NCBI GenBank assembly: GCA_964350135.1
Contig: CAYGJN010000011.1
Location: 1-34,249 of the forward strand
Length of the DNA stretch: 34,249 nucleotides
DNA from: CAYGJN01 sp964350135
GTDB taxonomy: Bacteria; Bdellovibrionota; Bacteriovoracia; Bacteriovoracales; Bacteriovoracaceae
Direction of reading: 5' to 3'
The notes under the pieces: model-generated
Databases searched by the model: none
Seen by the model: only the letters and a program-made list of their open reading frames with translations
What the model was told of the DNA's origin: nothing
Part shown: positions 1-7,766 of the stretch, piece by piece
Numbering within the stretch: position 1 is the stretch's first letter
How the letters are laid out: the number at the start of each line of letters is the position of its first letter
Translations under genes and position numbers: made by a program

Positions 1-125
1 CCAGAAAGGGTGGCCGGAGAAACATCCAGTTTTTTAGCAAAACTTCTTAATGTAAGCCTCGGGTTTTTATTCTGAAGTTCTTTGAACTTTAACCCAAGGA
101 CGTTTTGAGAAACACTTAAATCCAT
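1..125 (-). CDS. N-terminus of a TIGR02147-like transcriptional regulator (partial)
   Basis: Only the first 41 codons are present; the gene runs off the left edge. The start is the ATG at 125-123 on the minus strand. The visible N-terminus contains the segment NPRLTLRSFAKKLDVSPATL, a short helix-turn-helix-like stretch resembling the start of TIGR02147 (DUF4423-type) proteins, which are expanded in Bdellovibrio-like bacteria and in Fibrobacter. The family is thought to act in transcription, but the target here is unknown. A perfect 7-bp inverted repeat (154-172) sits about 29 bp upstream of the start and could be an autoregulatory operator. The family call rests on about 40 residues, so it is moderate at best. 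Confidence 0.6.
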   Translation of the reverse strand, partial: MDLSVSQNVLGLKFKELQNKNPRLTLRSFAKKLDVSPATLS

Positions 126-153
126 AACCCTTTCTATCTTAAATACAAGAATT

Positions 154-172
154 TTGAAACATAGTGTTTCAA
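154..172. promoter_or_regulatory. Palindrome upstream of the regulator gene, possible operator
   Basis: Perfect inverted repeat TTGAAAC-ATAGT-GTTTCAA (7-bp arms, 5-nt centre) between two minus-strand genes, 29-47 bp upstream of the regulator ATG at 125. On the minus strand the left arm supplies a TTGAAA that could serve as a -35, with TTGTAT 18 bp further on as a weak -10. The position suits autoregulation. A function as operator is inference. Confidence 0.4.
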
Positions 173-191
173 TTTTACAGACTTTCTAATT

Positions 192-1184
192 TCAGGGATT
201 TACAGAAGGATAGAGGATATTAATTCTTTTTTGATCTAAAGCACTTAAATCTTGTCCCGGAGTATAGCTTTCACCAGAGGTTTTAATCATCGTATAGGAT
301 TGGCCATCTATAGAAAAGGCCGTGGGTGGGTAGAGCATTATTGATGAGTAATCAAAAGGTAGCCCAGAGAGCTTCTCACTGTACCAAGGAAGCTTTCTAA
401 ACTGAGGGTGAAACTCCTCATCAATATTTTCCCATAGCACTTGTATATGCTTGTCTCGATCAAGCCTTGCTTGCTCATGATGAAACCCTAGGACATGCAT
501 AAGTTCATGTGTGATTTGAGGGGATTTGCAGCCAGGTCCTAAGAAGACAGGTTGTTCACCACCTCTTTTACCAACGTAGGAATAGCAATGATCATCAGCA
601 GCTGTGAAGACAATATAATCCTCTTGGTTATCTCGCTCAATAAATTCAATATTTGTTGAATAATTAAAAGCAAGCAAAGAGCTTTTGATTTCTCTTAATT
701 GTACTTCGGGGATTGAAGATTCTATCTCATAGGGAATACGCCCTTTAGTCCATAAATCACTTGGAGCTAAAATCAAAGGTTTTCCCGTTTGTTGAGACTC
801 TAAAACCTCATGAGCATCGGAGATAATAATATCTCCATGAGCAAGAGCTTTTCCACCCAATAGAACAACGCTAGTTATATAGATATTTCCTTTGTCATCA
901 TAGGGCTCGGTGTATTCTTCTAAAAACTCTTCAAGAGTTTTCCTTGTTACCTGTGTTTTAGGACTAGGAATTTTTTGATTCTGTCTTTTAAGTTTCTCAG
1001 GCTGTTTTTTAGGAGGAGTCATTTTGACAACTTCTCCTAATGAAGAGTTTGTTGTTTTTATCTCTCTATATTCTGAGTACCCTGAAGCTTGGTGAAAGGA
1101 GTTTCTATGTATAGGTCTTGTAAAATAATAAAAAAGACTTCCAATAAGCCCACATATAAAAATGTAGAGGATTTGTTTGTTCAT
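192..1184 (-). CDS. Astacin-like (M12A) secreted zinc metalloprotease
   Basis: A 330-residue protein with an N-terminal hydrophobic segment (about residues 5-21, signal anchor or signal peptide), a Lys/Pro/Gln-rich linker (about 55-80) and a C-terminal astacin catalytic domain. The zinc motif HExxHxxGxxHE is complete: H226, E227, H230, G233, H236, E237. The Met-turn follows as S281-I-M283-L-Y285, with Y285 the expected fifth ligand. C200 and C219 could form a disulfide. Astacins are zinc endopeptidases that act outside the cytoplasm and are often made as zymogens; the 140-residue N-terminal region could be a propeptide. It is followed by an unknown secreted protein and preceded at the left edge by a regulator fragment. 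Substrate unknown; prey protein digestion would fit the inferred lifestyle. Confidence 0.9.
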   Translation of the reverse strand: MNKQILYIFICGLIGSLFYYFTRPIHRNSFHQASGYSEYREIKTTNSSLGEVVKMTPPKKQPEKLKRQNQKIPSPKTQVTRKTLEEFLEEYTEPYDDKGNIYITSVVLLGGKALAHGDIIISDAHEVLESQQTGKPLILAPSDLWTKGRIPYEIESSIPEVQLREIKSSLLAFNYSTNIEFIERDNQEDYIVFTAADDHCYSYVGKRGGEQPVFLGPGCKSPQITHELMHVLGFHHEQARLDRDKHIQVLWENIDEEFHPQFRKLPWYSEKLSGLPFDYSSIMLYPPTAFSIDGQSYTMIKTSGESYTPGQDLSALDQKRINILYPSVNP

Positions 1185-1209
1185 ATAAAGTGATTATAGC
1201 CCGGAGGGC

Positions 1210-1812
1210 TTAGTTGGAACAGGAGTCTTTGTTATCTGACTTCTTACAGGCGATAAAGTCTAAAAGCTTTTCAGCTAGTAAGTCCCCTTGATCATCATTA
1301 AATCCCCAAAGGTGAGCGGCTTCTTTAATAAGTCTGAACTTAATCTCAGCTTTTTCTTTTCGGTAGTTTTCAGGGTCTACTGCTTTACGAAATTTTCCGA
1401 AAGTCACATAAAAATTATCTAGGGCCTTGATATAAAGAACAGTTCTAAGAGTGAGTTCGTTGCCAGAAGTAAAAGTTTCTACAACTTCACTTCCCCAAGT
1501 AAGATAGCGACCTTCGTCTGATTCAGTATGGCCGTTTCTTACGTTTTTAATGACAGTGGCCAGTAGTTCAAGAGTCACATGCTGTTTATCAATATAGATC
1601 CTTTGCCCTGGCCAATCAGGATCTACTTTTTTCGACTCAAGAAGTAGTTTGAAATAGCCAGATGTTACCTCTTCGAGCTCAATACTGAGTTCAGTGCAAG
1701 CTTCATTTAGTATCCCTTGAGCGTGTCCCCAATCTCCATTTCCAACCATGTCCCCAGCGAAAGCTGATAGTTGAGTGAAGATGAGTAGAAATGCGATTAA
1801 AGTCTTTAGCAT
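1210..1812 (-). CDS. Secreted protein of unknown function
   Basis: Not recognised. I chose the ATG at 1812 because it gives a clean signal peptide (MLKTLIAFLLIFTQLSAFA, cleavage before GDM). An upstream in-frame ATG at 1902 adds 30 residues that do not look like a signal; neither start has a convincing Shine-Dalgarno sequence. The mature protein is about 180 residues. After the cleavage site it has GDMVGNGDWG, and near the C-terminus a segment reading KEAAHLWGFNDDQGDLLAEK. That segment loosely recalls a metallopeptidase HExxH-type helix but lacks the HExxH pattern, so enzymatic activity is not supported. C-terminal cysteines (CKK and CSN) may pair. It lies between two secreted protease genes on the same strand, so an accessory or inhibitor role is possible but speculative. 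Confidence 0.7.
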   Translation of the reverse strand: MLKTLIAFLLIFTQLSAFAGDMVGNGDWGHAQGILNEACTELSIELEEVTSGYFKLLLESKKVDPDWPGQRIYIDKQHVTLELLATVIKNVRNGHTESDEGRYLTWGSEVVETFTSGNELTLRTVLYIKALDNFYVTFGKFRKAVDPENYRKEKAEIKFRLIKEAAHLWGFNDDQGDLLAEKLLDFIACKKSDNKDSCSN

Positions 1813-1993
1813 GACAGGAGTTTTAGCCCTGATTAGACTTTGCGTCAAGAACTTTTTTAATGTTTCACTACCTGTTGCATTTGAGTGAAACAGAAATTGC
1901 ATGCTTGGAGCATTTTCAGGATTACTTGTGGCAATCCATACCTTATTAAAAGAGCCTGTTGGAAATTTTATTTCCCTGGTGTGTTTGCTTGGT

Positions 1994-2019
1994 AGGGTCC
2001 TCTTTGAGGGCCCTTTTTT
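1994..2019 (+). terminator. Plus-oriented intrinsic terminator without an obvious plus-strand gene
   Basis: Stem AGGGTCCTC / GAGGGCCCT with a TTT loop, then a run of T. The single non-Watson-Crick pair is a U-G wobble on the plus-strand RNA but would be an A-C mismatch on the minus strand, and the T-run lies on the plus side, so it should work on plus-strand transcripts. Both neighbouring genes are on the minus strand. It may end a small RNA or limit antisense transcription. Confidence 0.5.
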
Positions 2020-2054
2020 ATTTGAGTAAAAATATGTGAAGGTCTTTCAGATCC

Positions 2055-2972
2055 CTAAGGTTGATAAACAGTCCAGGCTCGAAGGCTCGCACTATTAAGT
2101 CTATCAAGAAGGTCAGCATCCCAAAGTCGTATTGTATGCCAGTTAGCATCTTGAACAACTAAATAGGTTTTGCCTGTTGGGCCTTTAACTGCTCCAGTAA
2201 TTAGGATCATATGACCACCACCACTTGGTTCTCCCGAAGCAGTAGGTTGCCAAATTTTGGTACTTAGAGTTTCGCCACTACCATGGTCAATTGTACTATG
2301 AAGAGTTTTTCCCATTTTCTTTTGAACATCAAATCTTATAAGGATTGGGTGTTTGTGGGCATTGTTTAGGATTCCCTCTTTAAATTTTTGAGTGGAGCTT
2401 CTTGAAATTTCCCCAACTTTATATCCAAGCCGCTCGGCCATCTCCTCAATAGCATCTCTAAAGTTGCCATCAATATAATAATCATCCACGGCCTTTACGA
2501 TGGTCTTTATTCTTTCACTCTCACTAGATAATTCTTTTGCGTTTTTACCATTACCCTTGTGACCACTATAAAGCATTTGTCTTTGGCAATTAAAAATAGC
2601 GAAAGCAGCACATGTACCACCTTCTTGTTGCTGAGTTTTAACAAGTTTTTCTGGATCTATTTCTTGAACACTTTTGGGATTATTATAAAGGTCTGTGAAA
2701 TTTACTTTTTGCTCTGGAAAGATATGAACGGTTGAGTTTATATGATCTAGAAAAGCATAGTCTTGAGGTTTTCCATCAAGACCTATTAATTGTCCTAAAA
2801 AACTTGCGTTTTTAATAGGGACTTCTCTTTCAATTTGTAATTCAACTTTATCTCCAACTCTAAGTCCAATAGAGTCTTGGTTGCTTCTAGATAAGATATT
2901 ATCGACTCTTACAATACATTCTGAGCTAAGCGCAAGGTTAGATAAAAGAAGTAAAAGAGCTAAAAGCTTCAT
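2055..2972 (-). CDS. Secreted papain-like (C1/C39-type fold) cysteine protease
   Basis: A 305-residue protein starting at the ATG at 2972, which has a good Shine-Dalgarno sequence (GAGGA) and yields a signal peptide (MKLLALLLLLSNLALSS). The open frame extends upstream, but that extension overlaps the hppA terminator and is unlikely to be translated. The catalytic half reads like a papain fold: Q115 six residues before C121 in GGTCAAFA, H254 in GGGHMILITG, and D275-A-N277-W278 in the position of the Asn-Ser-Trp motif. The N-terminal ~100 residues are a separate, probably beta-rich, domain that might be a propeptide. A cysteine endopeptidase exported to the periplasm or beyond is the best reading; the exact family cannot be set by eye. 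It shares its strand with the astacin gene. Confidence 0.7.
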   Translation of the reverse strand: MKLLALLLLLSNLALSSECIVRVDNILSRSNQDSIGLRVGDKVELQIEREVPIKNASFLGQLIGLDGKPQDYAFLDHINSTVHIFPEQKVNFTDLYNNPKSVQEIDPEKLVKTQQQEGGTCAAFAIFNCQRQMLYSGHKGNGKNAKELSSESERIKTIVKAVDDYYIDGNFRDAIEEMAERLGYKVGEISRSSTQKFKEGILNNAHKHPILIRFDVQKKMGKTLHSTIDHGSGETLSTKIWQPTASGEPSGGGHMILITGAVKGPTGKTYLVVQDANWHTIRLWDADLLDRLNSASLRAWTVYQP

Positions 2973-3051
2973 AAAGTCCTCAAGAGATTTAGGCTGCACA
3001 GAATAAGAGGAAACTAGATTTGCTACAAGATTTATGAAAACTTTACCTAAC

Positions 3052-3079
3052 AAAAAAAAGGCCCTCCAAAAGGAGAGCC
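3052..3079 (-). terminator. Intrinsic terminator of hppA
   Basis: Read on the minus strand: GGCTCTCC-TTTT-GGAGGGCC followed by eight T. The only imperfect pair is a U-G wobble on the minus-strand RNA. It lies 27 bp past the hppA stop and immediately before the protease gene, separating the two transcripts. Confidence 0.85.
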
Positions 3080-3106
3080 TTAGATTATTTTCAGTAAGTT
3101 ATATTC

Positions 3107-5122
3107 TTAAAGAAGTGGAGCGATAACAAGAGCTACAATAGACATAAGCTTTACTAGAATATTCATTGAAGGACCTGAAGTATCTTTAAACGGGTCACCA
3201 ACAGTATCACCAGTTACAGCAGCCTTATGAGCTTCAGTTCCTTTTTTCTCACCAGGAACATGACCTTGTTCAATTGCTTTTTTAGCATTATCCCAAGCAC
3301 CACCGGCATTGGACATAAAAAGAGCAAGAAGAACACCTGTTACAGTTGCACCAGCAAGCATTCCACCGAGAGCTTCTTTGCCTAAAAGAAATCCCATAAG
3401 TAGAGGAGCAAGAACAGCAACAATGCCAGGAAGAACCATCTCTTTAAGAGCAGCACTTGTTGCAATAGAAATACATCTTTCAGTATCAGGCTTTGCTGTA
3501 CCTTCCATAATTCCAGGAATTTCTTTAAATTGACGACGAACTTCTTCAACCATTGATTGAGCTGCTTTACCAACAGAGCTCATTGTATTAGCACCAATAA
3601 AAAATGGAAGAGATCCACCGATTAAAAGTCCAATAACAACTAGAGGGCTCATAATATTTATACTTTGAAGATCAACTGCGCTTGCATAAGCAGAAAACAT
3701 TGCAAGAGCCGTTAGAGCAGCTGAGCCAATGGCAAAACCTTTACCAATAGCAGCTGTTGTATTTCCAATTGAATCAAGACCATCAGTAATAGCACGAACC
3801 TCTGGTCCAAGCTCACTCATCTCTGCAATACCACCAGCATTATCAGAGATTGGTCCGTAAGCATCAACAGTCATTGTTACACCTGTTGTAGCAAGCATAC
3901 CAACAGCAGCAATACCAATTCCGTATAATCCTGCATAATAGTTCGCACCAAAAATCGCAAGTGCAATTACGATGATAGGTGCAACACAAGAGTACATCCC
4001 TACCGCAATACCTGCGATAATATTTGTAGCAGGTCCAGTTTTTCCAGCGAGAGCAATTCCCTTAACTGGAGAAAACTCACCGGCAGTATAGTACTCAGTA
4101 ATAAGCCCAACAAACAGACCAGCCATTGAACCAATAACCATGGCCCAAAAAGGTCCCATAGCATAAGGAAACGCACCAGCTTCAAAGTTCATTGATTTAA
4201 TAAGTACATAAGATCCGCCAAAAAGAGCCACAAGCCCAACAATAGGAGCAAGTCTTAAGGCCCAAGCAGGATCAGTGTTTTTAAGAAGATTCATTGAAAG
4301 AACACCAAGCACACTTGCAACTAAACCAATTGTTATAATGAGGATTGGAAGTAAAACAGCAGCGTCTGCTTGATAAGCAAAAGTTGAACCAATAAACATA
4401 GTTGCTATAACTGAACCAACATAAGATTCAAAAATATCAGCGCCCATGCCTGCAGTATCACCAACATTATCACCAACATTATCAGCGATAGTTGCTGGGT
4501 TACGTGGATCATCTTCAGGAATTCCTGCCTCAACCTTACCTACAAGGTCAGCACCAACATCAGCAGCTTTAGTATAAATACCACCACCGATACGAGCAAA
4601 AAGAGCAATTGAAGAAGCACCCATGGCAAAACCATTGAGAGCCTCAATCGTAGTGCTTTGAGAAATAATTGTATAAGCAACCGCTACTCCAAGAAGTCCT
4701 AGAGAAGCAACACTCATACCCATAATTGAACCACCATAAAAGGCAACACTAAGCGCTTTTCCTTGTCCTGATTCTGCAGCAGCTTGTGCAGTTCGAACAT
4801 TTGCTTTTGTTGCAGCCTTCATTCCGATAAAACCACAGAACATTGATGTTAAAGCACCAGCTAGGTAACAACCAGCAGAGTCCCACCCTAGTGATTCTGT
4901 AGAACCGATAAGAATTGCTACTACAGCAAGGAAGCCTAAAAGAATGGTGTATTCTTTTCTAAGAAAGGTCATTGAGCCTGACTCAATAAGACCCGCAATC
5001 TCAGTCATTTTAGCGTTACCTGCAGGTTGTTTAAGTACCCAAAAATAAGTGGACACTGCAAACAAAAAACCTGCGAAGCCGATAAAGGGACTGTAGCTAA
5101 AAAGATGAACAAACGAATCCAT
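3107..5122 (-). CDS. hppA: Membrane-bound, ion-pumping inorganic pyrophosphatase
   Basis: A 671-residue polytopic membrane protein that hydrolyses pyrophosphate and couples this to cation export. The ATG at 5122 is chosen over an in-frame TTG at 5128 because AGGAG lies 9 nt before the ATG but only 3 nt before the TTG. Diagnostic motifs are intact: DNVGDNVGD (about 214-222), DAYGPISDNAGGIAEM (about 420-435) and GDTVGDPFKDTSGPS (about 638-652). The segment GNTTAAIGKG (about 453-462) has Ala and Gly where K+-independent proton pumps have Lys and Thr, so this should be the K+-dependent class. GADIFESYVG places the membrane Glu as in Na+-pumping or K+-dependent H+-pumping enzymes. It has its own terminator and is divergent from murJ. 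Family certain; transported ion inferred. Confidence 0.97.
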   Translation of the reverse strand: MDSFVHLFSYSPFIGFAGFLFAVSTYFWVLKQPAGNAKMTEIAGLIESGSMTFLRKEYTILLGFLAVVAILIGSTESLGWDSAGCYLAGALTSMFCGFIGMKAATKANVRTAQAAAESGQGKALSVAFYGGSIMGMSVASLGLLGVAVAYTIISQSTTIEALNGFAMGASSIALFARIGGGIYTKAADVGADLVGKVEAGIPEDDPRNPATIADNVGDNVGDTAGMGADIFESYVGSVIATMFIGSTFAYQADAAVLLPILIITIGLVASVLGVLSMNLLKNTDPAWALRLAPIVGLVALFGGSYVLIKSMNFEAGAFPYAMGPFWAMVIGSMAGLFVGLITEYYTAGEFSPVKGIALAGKTGPATNIIAGIAVGMYSCVAPIIVIALAIFGANYYAGLYGIGIAAVGMLATTGVTMTVDAYGPISDNAGGIAEMSELGPEVRAITDGLDSIGNTTAAIGKGFAIGSAALTALAMFSAYASAVDLQSINIMSPLVVIGLLIGGSLPFFIGANTMSSVGKAAQSMVEEVRRQFKEIPGIMEGTAKPDTERCISIATSAALKEMVLPGIVAVLAPLLMGFLLGKEALGGMLAGATVTGVLLALFMSNAGGAWDNAKKAIEQGHVPGEKKGTEAHKAAVTGDTVGDPFKDTSGPSMNILVKLMSIVALVIAPLL

Positions 5123-5153
5123 AAACAACTACTCCTGGAAAATGAAAATATCA

Positions 5154-5205
5154 TTATTAGTGTTAAAGCTGTGAATTTGACAACCAATTAATTCGATCTA
5201 ACATA
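5154..5205. promoter_or_regulatory. Divergent promoter region hppA / murJ with overlapping -35 boxes
   Basis: Plus strand: TTGACA at 5177-5182, with only weak -10 candidates 17-21 bp downstream (AACATA, TATCAA). Minus strand: TTGTCA at 5183-5178, an 18-bp spacer, then TAATAA at 5159-5154. The two -35 boxes overlap almost completely, so polymerase could occupy only one direction at a time. Predicted by eye. Confidence 0.35.
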
Positions 5206-5259
5206 TCAATAGGGACGCATAATTTCATTACCTTTTTTCTACAGTATAAAGGAAGATTC

Positions 5260-6837
5260 TTGAGCAGCGAGTCACAGAGTTCTCATAAAAAGGTTTTTCT
5301 TTCTTCATTAAAAATGGGCATTGCAACATTGCTTAGTCGAATGTTGGGGCTAGTGCGCGAGCAGGTCATGGCCTTCTATTTTGGGGCAAGCGGGCTAACA
5401 GATGCCTTTCTTGTAGCCTATAGAATTCCTAATCTTTTAAGGGATCTTTTTGCGGAAGGGGCTTTTTCTTCAGCGTTTGTTCCCACTTTTACTGAGGCAA
5501 GAAAAGAAAAAGAGGAAAGGGCCAAAACTCTTCTTTGGAGTTTGTTTGTCTTATTATTGCTAGTAACCGGTGCTCTTAGTCTTGGGATCTATATTTTTGC
5601 TGATGATATAGTCAGATTATTTGCTCCAAGTTTTTTGAAGAATCCAGCTAAGTTTAAACTTACTGTAGAGCTCGTTCAAATTATGGCCCCTTTTCTGCTT
5701 TTAGTTTCTTTAGCAGCTCTTTTCATGGGCGCTCTTAATTCTTTAAAAGTATTTTTTATTCCATCTCTTGCTCCTGCAGTTTTTAATATTGTGATGATTA
5801 GTTCCATGGTTATTGGAGCTAATTATTTATGGGGAGATTTTGAACCTATTAAGGCCTTGGCCATAGGGGTTGTTTTAGGAGGAGTAGCTCAGGGGCTTAT
5901 GCAAGTGCCTATGCTTTTTAAAAAGGGTTATCTTCCAAGAAAAATTGAAATTCATGATCCTCGAGTTAAGATAGTTTTTAAAAAATTAGGCCCTGGACTA
6001 ATAGGGTTTGCAGCAACACAAATTAATCTCATTATTAACACAGTTCTTGCAAGCTCTGCTGGTGTAGGAGCGGTTTCATGGCTTAGCTATGCCTTTAGAC
6101 TTTTTCAATTTCCCGTTGGAGTTGTAGGAGTCTCTGTTGCGAACTCAAACCTTGTACATTTTAGCGATGCTTGGAAAGAGAATAATAAAGAGCAGGCCAT
6201 GGAGATTTTAAAATCCAGTATCCTTATAAGCCTTTTTGGTCTAATTCTCTCATTAGCCTTATTAGGCGCACTTTCTGAAATAACTGTTTCCCTTATATTT
6301 GAAAGAGGGAGGTTTACTTTACTTGATACAAGAAATACATCCATCGCTTTAAATTTTTACCTTCTAGGTCTTCCTTTTTATGGGCTTTATAAAATCCTGG
6401 TTCCCGTGTTTTATACAATTGATCGTCAGAATATTCCTGTGGTTTGCTCCATAGGTGGAATTATTTTTAATATCGTTTTTTGCGTAAGCCTGGTGGACAC
6501 TTATGGCTATAGCGTATTAGCTCTTGGAACAAGCCTTTCTATCTTTTTGAATTCCATGGCGCAGTTCATTGTTCTTAAAAGAATAACTGGTAGTACTTGG
6601 GAATTATTAATTAATAAAAGGAATATAAAGATACTAGTTTCTGGGATTCTTTCTTTTGCCTTGTTGAAATGGTTGTCATTATTTTTTGCACCAATGCTTA
6701 AAGTTTTTTCTTATAAACTCTTGGGGCTAGGTGCTCTTGGGGCCATAGGAGTTTTTAGCTATCTCAGCCTTTTGTATATATTTGGTGAAAGGGAATTAAT
6801 TCAAAGAGTTCTAGGTAAAATACTTAGAAAGAAATAG
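5260..6837 (+). CDS. murJ: Lipid II flippase MurJ (MviN)
   Basis: A 525-residue integral membrane protein of the MurJ/MviN family of the MOP exporter superfamily, which flips lipid II across the inner membrane for peptidoglycan synthesis. The N-terminus carries the family pattern: GIATLLSRMLGLVREQVMAF, then GLTDAFLVAYRIPNLLRDLFAEGAFSSAFVPTF. About 14 hydrophobic segments are spread over the length, which is normal for the family. The start is a TTG at 5260 preceded by AAGGAAG at good spacing; no nearby ATG is as well placed. It appears to stand alone or lead a short run with the downstream gene at 6917. Confidence 0.96.
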   Translation: MSSESQSSHKKVFLSSLKMGIATLLSRMLGLVREQVMAFYFGASGLTDAFLVAYRIPNLLRDLFAEGAFSSAFVPTFTEARKEKEERAKTLLWSLFVLLLLVTGALSLGIYIFADDIVRLFAPSFLKNPAKFKLTVELVQIMAPFLLLVSLAALFMGALNSLKVFFIPSLAPAVFNIVMISSMVIGANYLWGDFEPIKALAIGVVLGGVAQGLMQVPMLFKKGYLPRKIEIHDPRVKIVFKKLGPGLIGFAATQINLIINTVLASSAGVGAVSWLSYAFRLFQFPVGVVGVSVANSNLVHFSDAWKENNKEQAMEILKSSILISLFGLILSLALLGALSEITVSLIFERGRFTLLDTRNTSIALNFYLLGLPFYGLYKILVPVFYTIDRQNIPVVCSIGGIIFNIVFCVSLVDTYGYSVLALGTSLSIFLNSMAQFIVLKRITGSTWELLINKRNIKILVSGILSFALLKWLSLFFAPMLKVFSYKLLGLGALGAIGVFSYLSLLYIFGERELIQRVLGKILRKK

Positions 6838-6916
6838 CCTTATTTGTTGTGCCATTGATTCCAGTCAAGTAAGATAGGCTAGTATTAATCTTGTCTACTT
6901 AGAGGGCGCGTCATAG

Positions 6917-7357
6917 ATGAAGACAGATTTCGAAACCTTAATGGCTCTAGCAGCTTATACAGTTAACCATTTAGCAGAGCAAAAGCTCATTGAATTCAGT
7001 GTTGAAAAGCGCTTGGATTTAGTTGATGCAATGGCCACTGAGTTTGGAGTTAGTTTCGCAACTGATGAAGATATCCGCGATCAAGCCATCGAAGAAGTTG
7101 AAGATAAGATGGGTGCTGTTGAAGGTGATATCACTGAAACAGAAATGTTTAACCACGCTCGTAAAGAAATTATTAAATCATTTAATGGAGAGGTAATTGG
7201 GGGAATTTATTTAGTAGAATCCCTTAATCAAATCGGCCATAGAATGAAAGATTTCCTTTTAAATAGTGACCTTGTTGAAGATGTTTTCGCAACTGATGAA
7301 GATCTAGTAGATTTTCTTATTAAAGTTATTAGAAAATTTTCTCCACGTAGGGCCTAA
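6917..7357 (+). CDS. Small acidic cytoplasmic protein, possibly DUF507-like
   Basis: 146 residues, acidic and helix-rich, with no signal peptide or membrane segment. The start ATG follows GAGG about 11 nt upstream. The sequence has an internal repeat: SFATDEDIRDQAIEEVEDKM (about residues 46-65) and VFATDEDLVDFLIKVIRKFS (about 123-142), each a short helix after FATDED. The combination of EFS, DLV and DEDI/DEDL patterns vaguely resembles the DUF507 family, whose members are shorter, but I cannot confirm it. Three bases separate its stop from the GTG of the next gene, suggesting co-transcription. Function unknown. Confidence 0.75.
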   Translation: MKTDFETLMALAAYTVNHLAEQKLIEFSVEKRLDLVDAMATEFGVSFATDEDIRDQAIEEVEDKMGAVEGDITETEMFNHARKEIIKSFNGEVIGGIYLVESLNQIGHRMKDFLLNSDLVEDVFATDEDLVDFLIKVIRKFSPRRA

Positions 7358-7360
7358 TCA

Positions 7361-7705
7361 GTGTTCATAATTCGTTGTTTAATTGTTTTGAGCTTACTTG
7401 GTGTCTCTTTGAAGTCATTTTCGAGTATGCTTTGTGCTTCAAATATTCGAGCCGAAGTCGTTCATATTCATGAACAAACTAAAGAAAAAGTTAATTTTAA
7501 AATTAGAATTCTTAAAAATGATAAAGATGAAAGCTCAGGAAGACTTGCTTGTGATTTCAAAACTTTTAAAGAGTACGATTTAGAATTTCCAAGAAAAAAT
7601 GACTTCACTGCTATTGTCGGTGGAATAATTGATCTTAAAGTCGCAAAAAAGTCTGCCATGACTGAAGCAGGCCTAAAAGAGCAACTCTTTTGGGATCTTA
7701 AGTAA
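7361..7705 (+). CDS. Small exported protein of unknown function
   Basis: 114 residues, starting at a GTG 3 nt after the previous stop. An N-terminal hydrophobic stretch (FIIRCLIVLSLLGVSLKSFSS) reads as a signal peptide, leaving about 92 residues that are rich in Lys and predicted to be beta-strand (AEVVHIHE, VNFKIRILKND, YDLEFPRK, IIDLKVAKK). Mature cysteines in MLCAS and LACDF could form a disulfide. Periplasmic location is inferred. Not recognised. Confidence 0.65.
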   Translation: MFIIRCLIVLSLLGVSLKSFSSMLCASNIRAEVVHIHEQTKEKVNFKIRILKNDKDESSGRLACDFKTFKEYDLEFPRKNDFTAIVGGIIDLKVAKKSAMTEAGLKEQLFWDLK

Positions 7706-7715
7706 AATGTCTAAC

Positions 7716-7734
7716 TGAGTAAATCGGTTACTCA
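7716..7734. repeat. Inverted repeat between 7705 and 7767
   Basis: Perfect 7-bp arms TGAGTAA and TTACTCA around ATCGG. No T-run follows, so it is either a weak terminator or an operator for the gene at 7767. Role not determined. Confidence 0.4.
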
Positions 7735-7766
7735 AATCTCTTGAATATTCTTACGATAACCCTCGG

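Noticed and set aside
1210..1812. KEAAHLWGF segment as a zinc-protease active site
   Set aside because: No HExxH pattern or further ligands can be found; the likeness is superficial.
1901..2029. 42-codon plus-strand open frame between the minus-strand genes
   Set aside because: It has no ribosome-binding site and runs through the orphan terminator hairpin; chance is more likely.
2973..3053. N-terminal extension of the papain-like protease
   Set aside because: It overlaps the hppA terminator and would bury the signal peptide; the ATG at 2972 has GAGGA and a clean signal sequence.
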